Position numbers and translations under genes: made by a program | Shown here: in pieces, positions 8,649-16,666 of the stretch | Numbering within the stretch: the stretch's first letter is position 1 | How the letters are laid out: each line of letters opens with the position of its first letter | Assembly: GCF_000805385.1 (NCBI RefSeq) | Contig: NZ_JTJW01000008.1 | Span: 496,001 to 560,000 of the forward strand | Direction: 5' to 3' | DNA length: 64,000 nucleotides | Source of the DNA: Mycolicibacterium setense | Lineage (GTDB): Bacteria > Actinomycetota > Actinomycetes > Mycobacteriales > Mycobacteriaceae | The notes under the pieces: generated by a model | What the model was told of the DNA's origin: nothing | What the model saw: only the letters and a program-made list of their open reading frames with translations | The model's database searches: none

Positions 8649-9413
8649 TCAGTCGGTGGGATCCTGTTGTGGCACACCAGCAGCGGCCAACCCCTTGAGC
8701 ATCAACTCGGCGACCGCCCGGTGAGCCTCGAAATTCCAGTGGATGCCATCGGGATTGCCGCGCCCGTTGAGCACCTCGTCGGCCACTGCGGCCTTGAGGT
8801 CCACCAGCGTCACGTCGTGCTCCTGGGCCCACGTCGTGATCGCCTTGACGGTGGGCTCACGACCGTGATGCGCCCTGCCGTACGTGTCCGCGATGTGCAC
8901 CGACGGCAACGAAGCCACCACCGGAATACCCGGCCGGTTGAAATCGATGGCGTTGCGCGTCATCTCCAAGTATTCGACCGTCAGGCTGGGCGGCAGTGCC
9001 GAGCGCGCAATCGGCGACAATTTCGGCTGAAGCCAGCCGTAGCCGTCGCGCGTCCACCGTCGCAGCCAGGCGGGACGCACATACCGGATCAACTCTCGCA
9101 GCGCCGTCGGCAGCGGTGAGGGCAACGAGTCCATCCCGCTGGTGGCGAAAATGACCGCACCCGCCCGCGGCAACGCCGCCCAGGACCGTGGATCCTGGGT
9201 CGCGGCCCACCACACGTCGCGGCACGTCCAGCCGATTCGGCCGATGAGCTCGACGTCCCAGCCCAGCTGTTCGGCCACGATATTGGGCCAGATCCGTGGA
9301 TCGTCGGACGGCAGACCGCCGGTGGGGCCGAAATAGGACAGGGAATCGCAGAACACCAGCAGAGTCGGGCGGCCGCGGCGCGGGGCCTCCGACGGCGAGC
9401 GATCAGAGGACAT
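8649..9413 (-). CDS. octT: Diglucosylglycerate octanoyltransferase (SGNH fold)
   Basis: 254 residues, equivalent to Rv2418c. The N-terminal LLVFCDSLSYFGPTGGLPSDDP carries the SGNH nucleophile Ser, and NPDGIHWNFEAHRAVAEL near the C-terminus carries the Asp-His pair. OctT adds octanoate to diglucosylglycerate, an early step of methylglucose lipopolysaccharide (MGLP) synthesis. The ATG at 9413 overlaps the gpgP end by 11 nt, consistent with translational coupling. Its neighbour gpgP supplies glucosylglycerate to the same pathway. Confidence 0.92.
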   Translation of the reverse strand: MSSDRSPSEAPRRGRPTLLVFCDSLSYFGPTGGLPSDDPRIWPNIVAEQLGWDVELIGRIGWTCRDVWWAATQDPRSWAALPRAGAVIFATSGMDSLPSPLPTALRELIRYVRPAWLRRWTRDGYGWLQPKLSPIARSALPPSLTVEYLEMTRNAIDFNRPGIPVVASLPSVHIADTYGRAHHGREPTVKAITTWAQEHDVTLVDLKAAVADEVLNGRGNPDGIHWNFEAHRAVAELMLKGLAAAGVPQQDPTD

Positions 9414-10095
9414 CGTTGGCCACCTGCGCCGAGGCGTTCCATACATCCAGCCGCCATTTGATGGCGTCGAACGCGTCACCATCGGCCCCCGTGTCGGCCG
9501 AATGTCCGGACAGCTGAACCCAACTGGCGTTGCCCATGCCGCCGAGCACCGGCCAGTTGTCCACCGGCAGACCGAGCAGCCCGGCGGTCAGCGCCGCGAT
9601 CAGCCCACCGTGAGCGACCAGCACGACCGGGCGTTCAGAGCTGCCCCCGGCGCGATCCACACCCCATTCCGGTTGCCCCGCAACAAGTTCGGCCACCACC
9701 GGCACGCTACGGTCGGCCACGTCGACGCGGCTCTCGCCGCCGTGCGGGGCCCAGCGGGCGTCCTCCCGCCAGGCCGCGCGAGCGCCCGGGGCCATCGCGT
9801 CCACCTCCAGATGGGTCAGGCCCTGCCAGTCCCCCAGATGCGTCTCGCGCAACCGCTTGTCCACCTGTACCGGGACCCCGGCACGGTCACCGAGGGTCAC
9901 CGCGGTGTCCAGGGCGCGCTTGAGATCCGAGGACACGATCAACAGCGGCTGACGCTTGGCCAGCACCTCGGCAGCGGCGGCGGCCTGGTCGCGGCCGAGA
10001 TCGGACAGTTCGGTGTCGAGCTGACCCTGCATCCGACTGCCCGCGTTGTATTCGGTCTGGCCATGGCGCAGCAGCACCAAGCGACGGACCCTCAT
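9403..10095 (-). CDS. gpgP: Glucosyl-3-phosphoglycerate phosphatase
   Basis: 230 residues, histidine phosphatase superfamily, equivalent to Rv2419c (223). The catalytic LVLLRHGQTEYN (Arg10, His11) lies at the N-terminus, with the second histidine in VVLVAHGGLIAAL. It dephosphorylates glucosyl-3-phosphoglycerate to glucosylglycerate, the primer of MGLP. Start ATG 10095, 7 nt after the rsfS stop; the reading frame continues upstream through rsfS but without homology there. Confidence 0.93.
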   Translation of the reverse strand: MRVRRLVLLRHGQTEYNAGSRMQGQLDTELSDLGRDQAAAAAEVLAKRQPLLIVSSDLKRALDTAVTLGDRAGVPVQVDKRLRETHLGDWQGLTHLEVDAMAPGARAAWREDARWAPHGGESRVDVADRSVPVVAELVAGQPEWGVDRAGGSSERPVVLVAHGGLIAALTAGLLGLPVDNWPVLGGMGNASWVQLSGHSADTGADGDAFDAIKWRLDVWNASAQVANDVL

Positions 10096-10102
10096 CGCGC
10101 CC

Positions 10103-10489
10103 TCACTCTGCCGACTCCGGGTCTGCCGGCCCATCGAGCTCGACCGGAACCGTCGGGCAGTCTCGCCACAGCCGCTCCAGGGCATAGAACTCCCGCTCAT
10201 CCTGGTGCTGGATGTGCACCACGATGTCGACGTAGTCGAGCAGCGTCCAGCGACCCTCCCGGGTGCCCTCACGGCGCGCCGGCTTGTACCCCGCCAGGCG
10301 CATCTTGTCCTCGACCTCGTCGACGATCGCGTTCACCTGACGCTCGTTGGAGGCCGACGCGATCACGAAGCAGTCGGTGATCACCAACTGGCCCGACACG
10401 TCGATGACCACGACATCGTCGGCCAGCTTGGCCGCGGCGGCGCGGGCCGCCACCGTCGCCATCGCGACAGCCTCTTCCGTGGCGCTCAT
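10103..10489 (-). CDS. rsfS: Ribosome silencing factor
   Basis: 128 residues, RsfS/Iojap family (Rv2420c). Recognisable blocks are KLADDVVVIDVSGQLVITDCFVIASASNERQVNAI and GRWTLLDYVDIVVHIQHQDEREFYALERLW. It binds L14 (uL14) and blocks 50S-30S joining under nutrient limitation. The start ATG overlaps the nadD stop by 4 nt, so the two are coupled, a widespread arrangement. Confidence 0.96.
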   Translation of the reverse strand: MSATEEAVAMATVAARAAAAKLADDVVVIDVSGQLVITDCFVIASASNERQVNAIVDEVEDKMRLAGYKPARREGTREGRWTLLDYVDIVVHIQHQDEREFYALERLWRDCPTVPVELDGPADPESAE

Positions 10490-11133
10490 CGAACCGGCTC
10501 CATGGTGTGTTCACCCTTCCCGTCGGCGGAATACAACCCGCGTTTGGCTACGTACTGCACCACACCGTCGGGCACCAGGTACCAGATCGGCCGGCCTTTC
10601 AAGGCACGCTCGCGGCAGTCGCTGGACGAGATCGCCAGCGCGGGCACCTCGACCAATGTCAATGCGTCCGGCGGCAGCTCACGCAGCGCCGCCTCGATAT
10701 GTTCACCGTCCAGCTCGTAGCCGGGTCGGCTCACGCCGACGAACCTGGCCATGGAGAACAGGTCCTCCCAGTTCTGCCAGGACAGGATCGACGCCAGCGC
10801 GTCGGCTCCGGTGATGAAGTACAGGTCGGTATCGGCATTGAGCTCACGCAGATCACGCAGGGTGTCCTTGGTGTAGGTCGCCCCGCCCCGATCGATGTCC
10901 ACCCGGCTGACCGAGAACCGCGGGTTGGACGCGGTCGCTATCACCGTCATCAGATACCGGTCCTCGGGCGCGCTGACCCGCCGGTCGTGTTTCTGCCAGG
11001 GCTGCCCCGTCGGGACGAAAACCACCTCGTCGAGCTCGAACAGGTCAGCCACCTCGCTGGCGGCGACCAGGTGCCCGTTGTGGATGGGATCGAACGTCCC
11101 ACCCATCACACCCAATCTGCGCCGTGTTGCCAC
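10486..11133 (-). CDS. nadD: Nicotinate-nucleotide adenylyltransferase
   Basis: About 215 residues. The nucleotidyltransferase motif GGTFDPIHNGHLVAASE is at the N-terminus, and SSSDCRERALKGRPIWYLVPDGVVQY (consensus S-S-T-x-x-R) is at the C-terminus. NadD makes deamido-NAD from nicotinate mononucleotide; nadE, which completes the pathway, lies at 19.5-21.6 kb. No clear ribosome-binding site marks the start. GTG 11133 is chosen by length (homologue 211 residues); ATG 11106, at the family motif itself, is the alternative. Confidence 0.93.
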   Translation of the reverse strand: MATRRRLGVMGGTFDPIHNGHLVAASEVADLFELDEVVFVPTGQPWQKHDRRVSAPEDRYLMTVIATASNPRFSVSRVDIDRGGATYTKDTLRDLRELNADTDLYFITGADALASILSWQNWEDLFSMARFVGVSRPGYELDGEHIEAALRELPPDALTLVEVPALAISSSDCRERALKGRPIWYLVPDGVVQYVAKRGLYSADGKGEHTMEPVR

Positions 11134-11204
11134 AAAGAGGCAGCTTACGGGAGCGTTGACGGGCGTCGGCACCCGCGCGAAGGCTGCCCGGAACGAGCGG
11201 ATGC

Positions 11205-12659
11205 TCAGACCGGCAGCAACCCGTCGATCACCGCGGCCAGCTGCTTGGCCGAGCGGCACTCGTGCATCGGGATGGTTTCGAGGTAGCGCGGCACCGCAGA
11301 ATCCCCGCTGCCCCACAGGTGCTTGGGCTCGGGATTGAGCCAGTGCGCGTGGCGGCTGGCCGACACCATGTGGGCCAGCAGCGCCGTCTCGGGGTTGCGG
11401 TAGTTGTTCCGGCCGTCCCCCAGCACCAGCAGCGAGCTGCGCGGCGACAGCACGTTGGGGTACTTGTCCAGGAACGAGACGAAGGCGTGCCCGTAGTCGG
11501 AATGCCCGTCGCGGGTGTAAACGCCCGCTTCGCGGGTGATGCGCTGCACCGCAACCGCCAGATCGGCCTCTGGGCCGAACATGTCGGTGACCTCGTCGGT
11601 GGTGTCGATGAAGGCAAAGACGCGCACCCGGGAGAACTGCTGACGCAGCGCCGACACGAGCATCAGGGTGAAGTGGCTGAAACCGGCCACCGAGCCCGAC
11701 ACATCGCAGAGCACCACGAGTTCGGGGCGGGCCGGATGCGGCTTCTTGAGCACGACGTCGATCGGCACACCGCCGGTGGACATCGACTTGCGCAGCGTCT
11801 TGCGCAGGTCGATCTCCCCGGAGCGGGACCGGCGGCGGCGGGCCGCGAGCCGTGTCGCCAAGGTCCGTGCCAGCGGCTGCACGGTCTTGCGCATCTGGCG
11901 CAGCTGCTCACCGGAGGCGCGCAGGAACTCGACGTTCTCGGCCAGTTGCGGCACCCCGTACATCTGCACGTGGTCACGGCCCAGCTGCTCGGCGGTGCGC
12001 CGCTTGGTCTCCGACTCCACCATCTTGCGCAGCTGGGTGATGCGCTGGGCGGCCAGGGCCTTGGCGATCTCTTCCTGGGTGGGCGTGGGTTCGTCGCCGT
12101 ACGGGGCGAGCAGCCCGGCCAGCAGCCGGCCCTCCAGATCATCCAGGCTCATGGCCTTGAGAGCCTGATAGGACGAGTACGACGGGCCACGGCTGGAGTT
12201 GTAGCGACCGTACGCCTCGACTATCCGGGCGATCATCGCCGCCATGCGGTCATCGAGGTTGGCCAGGTCCTCGTTGTCGGCCAGCATCTGCACCAGCGCG
12301 TCGCGCATCGCCTCGATGTCCTCGGGCGGCAGCTGTGGCTGGTCCCCACCCGCGCTGTCGTCCGCGCCGTCCTCCTCCAGCACGGTGCGCGCTCCGAGGG
12401 CCGCCGGGAAGAACAGGTCGAACATCGCGTCGTAGGTCTCACGATGGTCGGGGCGCCGCAACACCGCGCAGGCGATGCCCTCACGCAGTGTTTCACGGTC
12501 GCCCAGACCCAGCACGGTGATCACCCGGCCGGCGTCCACGGTTTCTGACGGGCCGACCGAGATTCCCTGGGCGCGAAGGGCTTCGACGAACTCGACGAGG
12601 TGCCCCGGCAGCCCGTGCGGGGCCAGTGGCTGGGACGGTCGAACCCGGCGGGGCACCAT
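11205..12659 (-). CDS. VWA domain protein of the CoxE type
   Basis: 484 residues, equivalent to Rv2425c. The C-terminal half is a von Willebrand A domain with a MIDAS motif (ELVVLCDVSGSVAGFSHFTLML, D-x-S-G-S). The N-terminal half is helical and typical of CoxE-like partners of MoxR ATPases. The gene directly follows a MoxR gene (28 nt gap), and such pairs act as chaperone/metal-insertion machines. The client here is unknown. Confidence 0.9.
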   Translation of the reverse strand: MVPRRVRPSQPLAPHGLPGHLVEFVEALRAQGISVGPSETVDAGRVITVLGLGDRETLREGIACAVLRRPDHRETYDAMFDLFFPAALGARTVLEEDGADDSAGGDQPQLPPEDIEAMRDALVQMLADNEDLANLDDRMAAMIARIVEAYGRYNSSRGPSYSSYQALKAMSLDDLEGRLLAGLLAPYGDEPTPTQEEIAKALAAQRITQLRKMVESETKRRTAEQLGRDHVQMYGVPQLAENVEFLRASGEQLRQMRKTVQPLARTLATRLAARRRRSRSGEIDLRKTLRKSMSTGGVPIDVVLKKPHPARPELVVLCDVSGSVAGFSHFTLMLVSALRQQFSRVRVFAFIDTTDEVTDMFGPEADLAVAVQRITREAGVYTRDGHSDYGHAFVSFLDKYPNVLSPRSSLLVLGDGRNNYRNPETALLAHMVSASRHAHWLNPEPKHLWGSGDSAVPRYLETIPMHECRSAKQLAAVIDGLLPV

Positions 12660-12687
12660 CAGTTGAGCCTCATCAGTTCATGCCCCA

Positions 12688-13575
12688 TCAGTTCAGCCTG
12701 AGCTCGCCGGCCGCCTTGACCTGGTCCGACTGGTGTTTGAGCACCACACCGAGGGTGGCGGCGATCATCTCGTCGTCGATGGTGTCCAGGCCCAGGGCCA
12801 GCACGGTGCGTCCCCAGTCGATGGTCTCGGCGACCGACGGCACCTTCTTGAGCTGCATCCCCCGCAGCACCCCGATGATCCGAACCAGCTCGGTGGCAAT
12901 GTGTTCGGGCAGTTCCGGCACCCGCGACAGCAGGATGCGGCGCTCCAGATCCGGATCAGGGAAGTCGATGTGCAGGAACAGGCAGCGCCGCTTGAGCGCC
13001 TCGGAGAGCTCACGGGTGGCGTTCGACGTCAGCAGTACGAACGGTGGCCGCTCGGCCTTGATGGTGCCCAGCTCGGGGACGGTCACAGCGAAGTCGGAGA
13101 GCACCTCCAGCAGAAGGCCCTCGATCTCGATGTCGGCCTTGTCGGTCTCGTCGATCAGCAGCACGGTCGGATCGGTGCGCTTGATCGCGGTCAGCAGCGG
13201 ACGGGTCAGCAGGAACTCCTCGCTGAAGACATCCATCTTGGTCTGGTCCCAGTCGCCGCCGTTCGCGTTCTGCCCGGCTTGGATCCGCAGGATCTGCTTG
13301 GCGTGATTCCACTCGTACAGCGCGCGGGCCTCGTCCACACCCTCGTAGCACTGCAACCGCACGAGCTCGGAGCCGGTGGTGGCCGCCACCGCGCGGGCCA
13401 GCTCTGTCTTGCCGACGCCCGCCGGGCCCTCGACCAGCAGCGGCTTACCGAGCCGGTCGGCGAGGAAAACCGCTGTCGCGGTGGCGGTATCGGGCAGGTA
13501 GCCGGTCTCGGCCAGTCGTCGCGCGACATCGTCGATGTCGGCGAACATCGGAGCGGGGCGAGCGGGCACGCTCAT
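12688..13575 (-). CDS. MoxR family AAA+ ATPase
   Basis: 295 residues, equivalent to Rv2426c (291). Walker A is GPAGVGKTEL (about residue 50), Walker B is TVLLIDETDKAD, and sensor 1 is FVLLTSNATRELSEALKRRC. It is expected to work with the VWA protein encoded next in the operon. It starts 31 nt downstream of proA. Confidence 0.94.
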   Translation of the reverse strand: MSVPARPAPMFADIDDVARRLAETGYLPDTATATAVFLADRLGKPLLVEGPAGVGKTELARAVAATTGSELVRLQCYEGVDEARALYEWNHAKQILRIQAGQNANGGDWDQTKMDVFSEEFLLTRPLLTAIKRTDPTVLLIDETDKADIEIEGLLLEVLSDFAVTVPELGTIKAERPPFVLLTSNATRELSEALKRRCLFLHIDFPDPDLERRILLSRVPELPEHIATELVRIIGVLRGMQLKKVPSVAETIDWGRTVLALGLDTIDDEMIAATLGVVLKHQSDQVKAAGELRLN

Positions 13576-13605
13576 GTGGTCTCCTGGTCTCTATCTGGTC
13601 GGCAC

Positions 13606-14865
13606 CTAGGCCGGGCGGGTCTGACCGTCTCCCCACACGATCCACTTGGTCGAGGTGAGTTCCGGCAGGCCCATCGGTCCGCGGGCATGCAGCTTCTGGG
13701 TGGAGATTCCGATCTCTGCGCCGAAACCGAACTGCTCTCCGTCGGTGAACGCGGTGGACGCGTTGACCATCACCGCGGCCGCGTCCACCTGTTCGGTGAA
13801 GCGTTGGGCCGCAGCAAGATTCGTCGTCACGATGGCCTCGGTGTGCCCCGTGCCGTACTCGTTGATGTGGTTGATCGCCCCGTCGACGCCATCGACCAGG
13901 GCAACGGCGATGTCCATCGACAGGAACTCGGTGTGCAATTCCTCGTCCGTGGGATCGGCGTGCACCGTGACCCCGGCCGCGCGCAGTGCGGCGGTGAGCC
14001 TGGGCAGCGCGGTGGCCTCGAGCGCACGGTCCACCAGCAGCGTCTCGGCGGCGTTGCAGACGCTGGGACGCCGGGTCTTGGAGTTCAGCAGAATCTTCTC
14101 GGCCAGGTCGATGTCGGCCGACTCATCAACGTAGACATGGCAATTGCCGACACCCGTCTCGATCGTGGGCACCTGCGCATCGCGCACCACGGCCTCGATC
14201 AGGCCGGCACCCCCGCGCGGGATCACCACGTCCACCAGGCCGCGGGCCTGGATCAGATGGGTGACGCTGGCCCGGTCGTGACTCGGCAGCAACTGGACGG
14301 CGTCCGTCGGCAGGCCCACGGACGCCAGCGCAGCGCGCAGCGCCGTCACCAGGGCCTGATTGGACCGGGCCGCGGACGAGCTGCCGCGCAGCAGGGCGGC
14401 GTTGCCGGATTTGAGAGTGAGACCGAACGCGTCCACCGTGACGTTGGGGCGCCCCTCGTACACCATGCCGACCACGCCGAGCGGCACCCGCTGCTGGCGC
14501 AGCTGCAGTCCGTTCGGCAGGGTGCGGCCCCGCAGCACCTCACCGACCGGGTCGGGGAGCCCGGCGACCTGGCGCAGCCCGGCAGCGATGCCGTCGACCC
14601 GCTGCGGGTTGAGCGCGAGGCGGTCGAGCATCGCCTCGGGGGTGCCCGCCGCACGCGCAGCATCGAGATCGGCCGCGTTGGCAGCCAGCACCTCGTGGAC
14701 GTGGGCCAGGACGCTGTCGGCGGCGGCATGCAGCGCGCGGTTCTTGGTTTCGGCGCTGAGAGTGCCCAAGGCGCGGGCGGCGATGCGGGCCCGGCGCGCG
14801 GCCGCGTGCACCTGCTCGCGCAGGTCTTCTGTCGGGGCGCTGACGGGCGGTGTCTGCACGCTCAT
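13606..14865 (-). CDS. proA: Gamma-glutamyl phosphate reductase
   Basis: 419 residues (Rv2427c has 415). ALDH-superfamily enzyme that reduces gamma-glutamyl phosphate to glutamate semialdehyde in proline synthesis. Catalytic cysteine region: SKTRRPSVCNAAETLLVD. Other blocks: GVVGMVYEGRPNVTVDAFGL and EQFGFGAEIGISTQKLHARGPMGL. The partner proB lies at 27.1-28.3 kb, so proB and proA are not an operon here. ATG 14865 is the conserved start; a frame extension to 14913 has no support. Confidence 0.97.
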   Translation of the reverse strand: MSVQTPPVSAPTEDLREQVHAAARRARIAARALGTLSAETKNRALHAAADSVLAHVHEVLAANAADLDAARAAGTPEAMLDRLALNPQRVDGIAAGLRQVAGLPDPVGEVLRGRTLPNGLQLRQQRVPLGVVGMVYEGRPNVTVDAFGLTLKSGNAALLRGSSSAARSNQALVTALRAALASVGLPTDAVQLLPSHDRASVTHLIQARGLVDVVIPRGGAGLIEAVVRDAQVPTIETGVGNCHVYVDESADIDLAEKILLNSKTRRPSVCNAAETLLVDRALEATALPRLTAALRAAGVTVHADPTDEELHTEFLSMDIAVALVDGVDGAINHINEYGTGHTEAIVTTNLAAAQRFTEQVDAAAVMVNASTAFTDGEQFGFGAEIGISTQKLHARGPMGLPELTSTKWIVWGDGQTRPA

Positions 14866-14923
14866 CGCCCCAGGGTATCGGAGGTGTTGACGCGGTTCGA
14901 CACGTGTCAGCACGCAGCAGGAT

Positions 14924-14929
14924 TAGCGT
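14924..14929 (+). promoter_or_regulatory. -10 element for ribokinase gene, leaderless spacing
   Basis: TAGCGT (TANNNT type) ends 8 nt before the ATG at 14938 and there is no ribosome-binding site. Transcription would start at or within two bases of the start codon. Confidence 0.4.
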
Positions 14930-14937
14930 TGTGAAGT

Positions 14938-15810
14938 ATGGCGGCTTCGCGGGTGTGCGTGGTTGGGAGTATCAACGCTGACCAGACGTTCGTCGTCAAC
15001 ACTCTGCCCCGGCCGGGTCAGACCATCCTGGCCTCGTCACTCACGTCGTCACCGGGCGGCAAGGGCGGCAATCAGGCGGTGGCAGCCGCGCGGGCCGGTG
15101 CCGAGGTCGCACTGGTGGCGGCGGTCGGCGACGATGCCGCGGCCACGATTCTGCGGGAGCACCTCCGGGCCAACGGCGTCGGGAGCGACGCCGTGTCGTG
15201 TGTGCCCGGCGCCAGCGGATCGGCCGCGATCCTGGTCGACACCGTCGGTGAGAACTGCATCGTGGTGGCGCCGGGCGCCAACGCCCGGCTCGAGGTGGAT
15301 TCCGCGGCGGCGCGTACGGCCATCGTCTGGAGTGAGGTGGTCTTGATCCAGTTGGAGATCCCGGTGACGACGGCGATCGCGGCGGCCAAGCTGGCGCGCG
15401 CGGCCGGTGCGGTGGTGATGCTGAACGCGTCACCGTCCGGCACCGCCGCACACCAACTCCTGGCGTTGTCGGATCTGGTCGACGTGGTGGTGGTGAACGA
15501 AACCGAGGCCGCCGGATGGCACTGGCCGGTACGGCATCTGGTGATCACCCGAGGCTCGCGCGGGGCCAGTTATCTGGGCCAGGACGAGCGTTTCGACGTA
15601 CCGGCACCCGCGGTACGGGCGCTGGACACCGCCGGAGCCGGTGACGTGTTCGCCGGGGTGCTGGCCGCCGGGTGGACCGCCGGCCACGAGCAGGCCCTGC
15701 GCCGCGCGTGTGCGGCCGGAGCGTTGGCCACCTTGGTGCGCGGGGCGGGCAACTGTGCGCCGTCGGCCGCGGACATCGACGCTCTCCTGACTCACCGAGA
15801 CGCCAACTGA
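14938..15810 (+). CDS. rbsK: Ribokinase-like PfkB sugar kinase
   Basis: 290 residues, PfkB family, in the position of M. tuberculosis rbsK (Rv2436). Signature 1: SSPGGKGGNQAVAAARAGAEVALVAAVGDD (the G-G-K-G-x-N-x-A of ribokinases). Signature 2 with the catalytic Asp: LDTAGAGDVFAGVLAAGW. The substrate is likely ribose, but no ribose transporter or regulator is next to it. It is divergent from proA with a 72-nt promoter region between them. Confidence 0.85.
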   Translation: MAASRVCVVGSINADQTFVVNTLPRPGQTILASSLTSSPGGKGGNQAVAAARAGAEVALVAAVGDDAAATILREHLRANGVGSDAVSCVPGASGSAAILVDTVGENCIVVAPGANARLEVDSAAARTAIVWSEVVLIQLEIPVTTAIAAAKLARAAGAVVMLNASPSGTAAHQLLALSDLVDVVVVNETEAAGWHWPVRHLVITRGSRGASYLGQDERFDVPAPAVRALDTAGAGDVFAGVLAAGWTAGHEQALRRACAAGALATLVRGAGNCAPSAADIDALLTHRDAN

Positions 15811-15828
15811 GGCCGATACCGTTGCGGT

Positions 15829-15834
15829 TATAGT
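15829..15834 (+). promoter_or_regulatory. -10 element for crotonase gene, leaderless spacing
   Basis: TATAGT ends 7 nt before the ATG at 15842, with no ribosome-binding site between, as expected for a leaderless mRNA. Confidence 0.5.
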
Positions 15835-15841
15835 CGCCGGC

Positions 15842-16666
15842 ATGACCCAGGTAGAGGCTCCGCGACCCCCCGATGGCGACTGGCTCGGCACGCCGTACCT
15901 CAGGTTCGACAGGCAGGGGCCGTTCGGCGTGGTCACCCTGGATCGGCCCGAGGCGCGCAACGCGATGACACCGGCGATGTACTTCGGCATCCGCTACGCG
16001 GTGACCCACGTCGAGGCGGACCCGGATCTGGCCGGCCTGCTGATCACCGGCACCGGGGACGTCTTCGCGCCAGGCGGTGACCTCGGCGGCGGCAACGGCG
16101 TCGACGACTGGATGAGTTTCGGTGCCGCACTGTCGATGGATGTCACGCCGTTCGAAACCCTGCGCCAATCGGTCAAGCCGGTGGTGAGTGCGGTCAACGG
16201 GTTGTGCCAGGGCGGTGGTCTGCAGATCGCGATCTGCAGCGACATGGCCGTGGTCAGTGACCGCGCCACGTTCCGGGTGCCAGAGCTGTACCGCGGCATC
16301 GCCGACACCTATTACAGCCAGATGCTGGCCCGCCTGATCGGCCCGGTCCGCACCCGCGACCTGATGTTCACCGGCCGCACGCTCAGCGCCCAGGAGGCGG
16401 TCGACTGGGGCATGGTCGCCCGCGTCGCGCCGCACGACGAATTGTTCGATGCGGCAACAGAAGTGCTGGCCCAGTGTTGCCGGACCGCTCCCCGTGCGCG
16501 CGGCGTGGTCAAGTCCAGCCTGGACAACTACATGGGCCTCTATGACCGCATCGGCATGAAAGCCAGTTACAGCGGCGAGGAGGCCATGGAGGGTTTCCGG
16601 GCCTTCAAGGCGCGCCGCTCACCCGAGTGGGTCCATCCGGACCTCCGGGGCGACGGGCGCCTTTAG
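15842..16666 (+). CDS. Enoyl-CoA hydratase/isomerase family protein
   Basis: 274 residues with the crotonase fold: FGVVTLDRPEARNAMTPAM, the oxyanion-hole loops LLITGTGDVFAPGGDL and VNGLCQGGGLQIAICSDMAV, and RVPELYRGIAD. The first catalytic glutamate of classical hydratases (GGG-x-E) is replaced by Gln in GGGLQIAI, while the second (VPELYRG) is kept. The activity may therefore be isomerase- or hydrolase-like rather than hydration. Its TAG overlaps the stop codon of the convergent hydrolase gene by 4 nt. Confidence 0.88.
   Translation: MTQVEAPRPPDGDWLGTPYLRFDRQGPFGVVTLDRPEARNAMTPAMYFGIRYAVTHVEADPDLAGLLITGTGDVFAPGGDLGGGNGVDDWMSFGAALSMDVTPFETLRQSVKPVVSAVNGLCQGGGLQIAICSDMAVVSDRATFRVPELYRGIADTYYSQMLARLIGPVRTRDLMFTGRTLSAQEAVDWGMVARVAPHDELFDAATEVLAQCCRTAPRARGVVKSSLDNYMGLYDRIGMKASYSGEEAMEGFRAFKARRSPEWVHPDLRGDGRL

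Noticed and set aside
12733..14934. Long plus-strand open frame opposite moxR and proA
   Set aside because: Both minus-strand genes are unmistakable homologues. The plus-strand frame has no recognisable domain.
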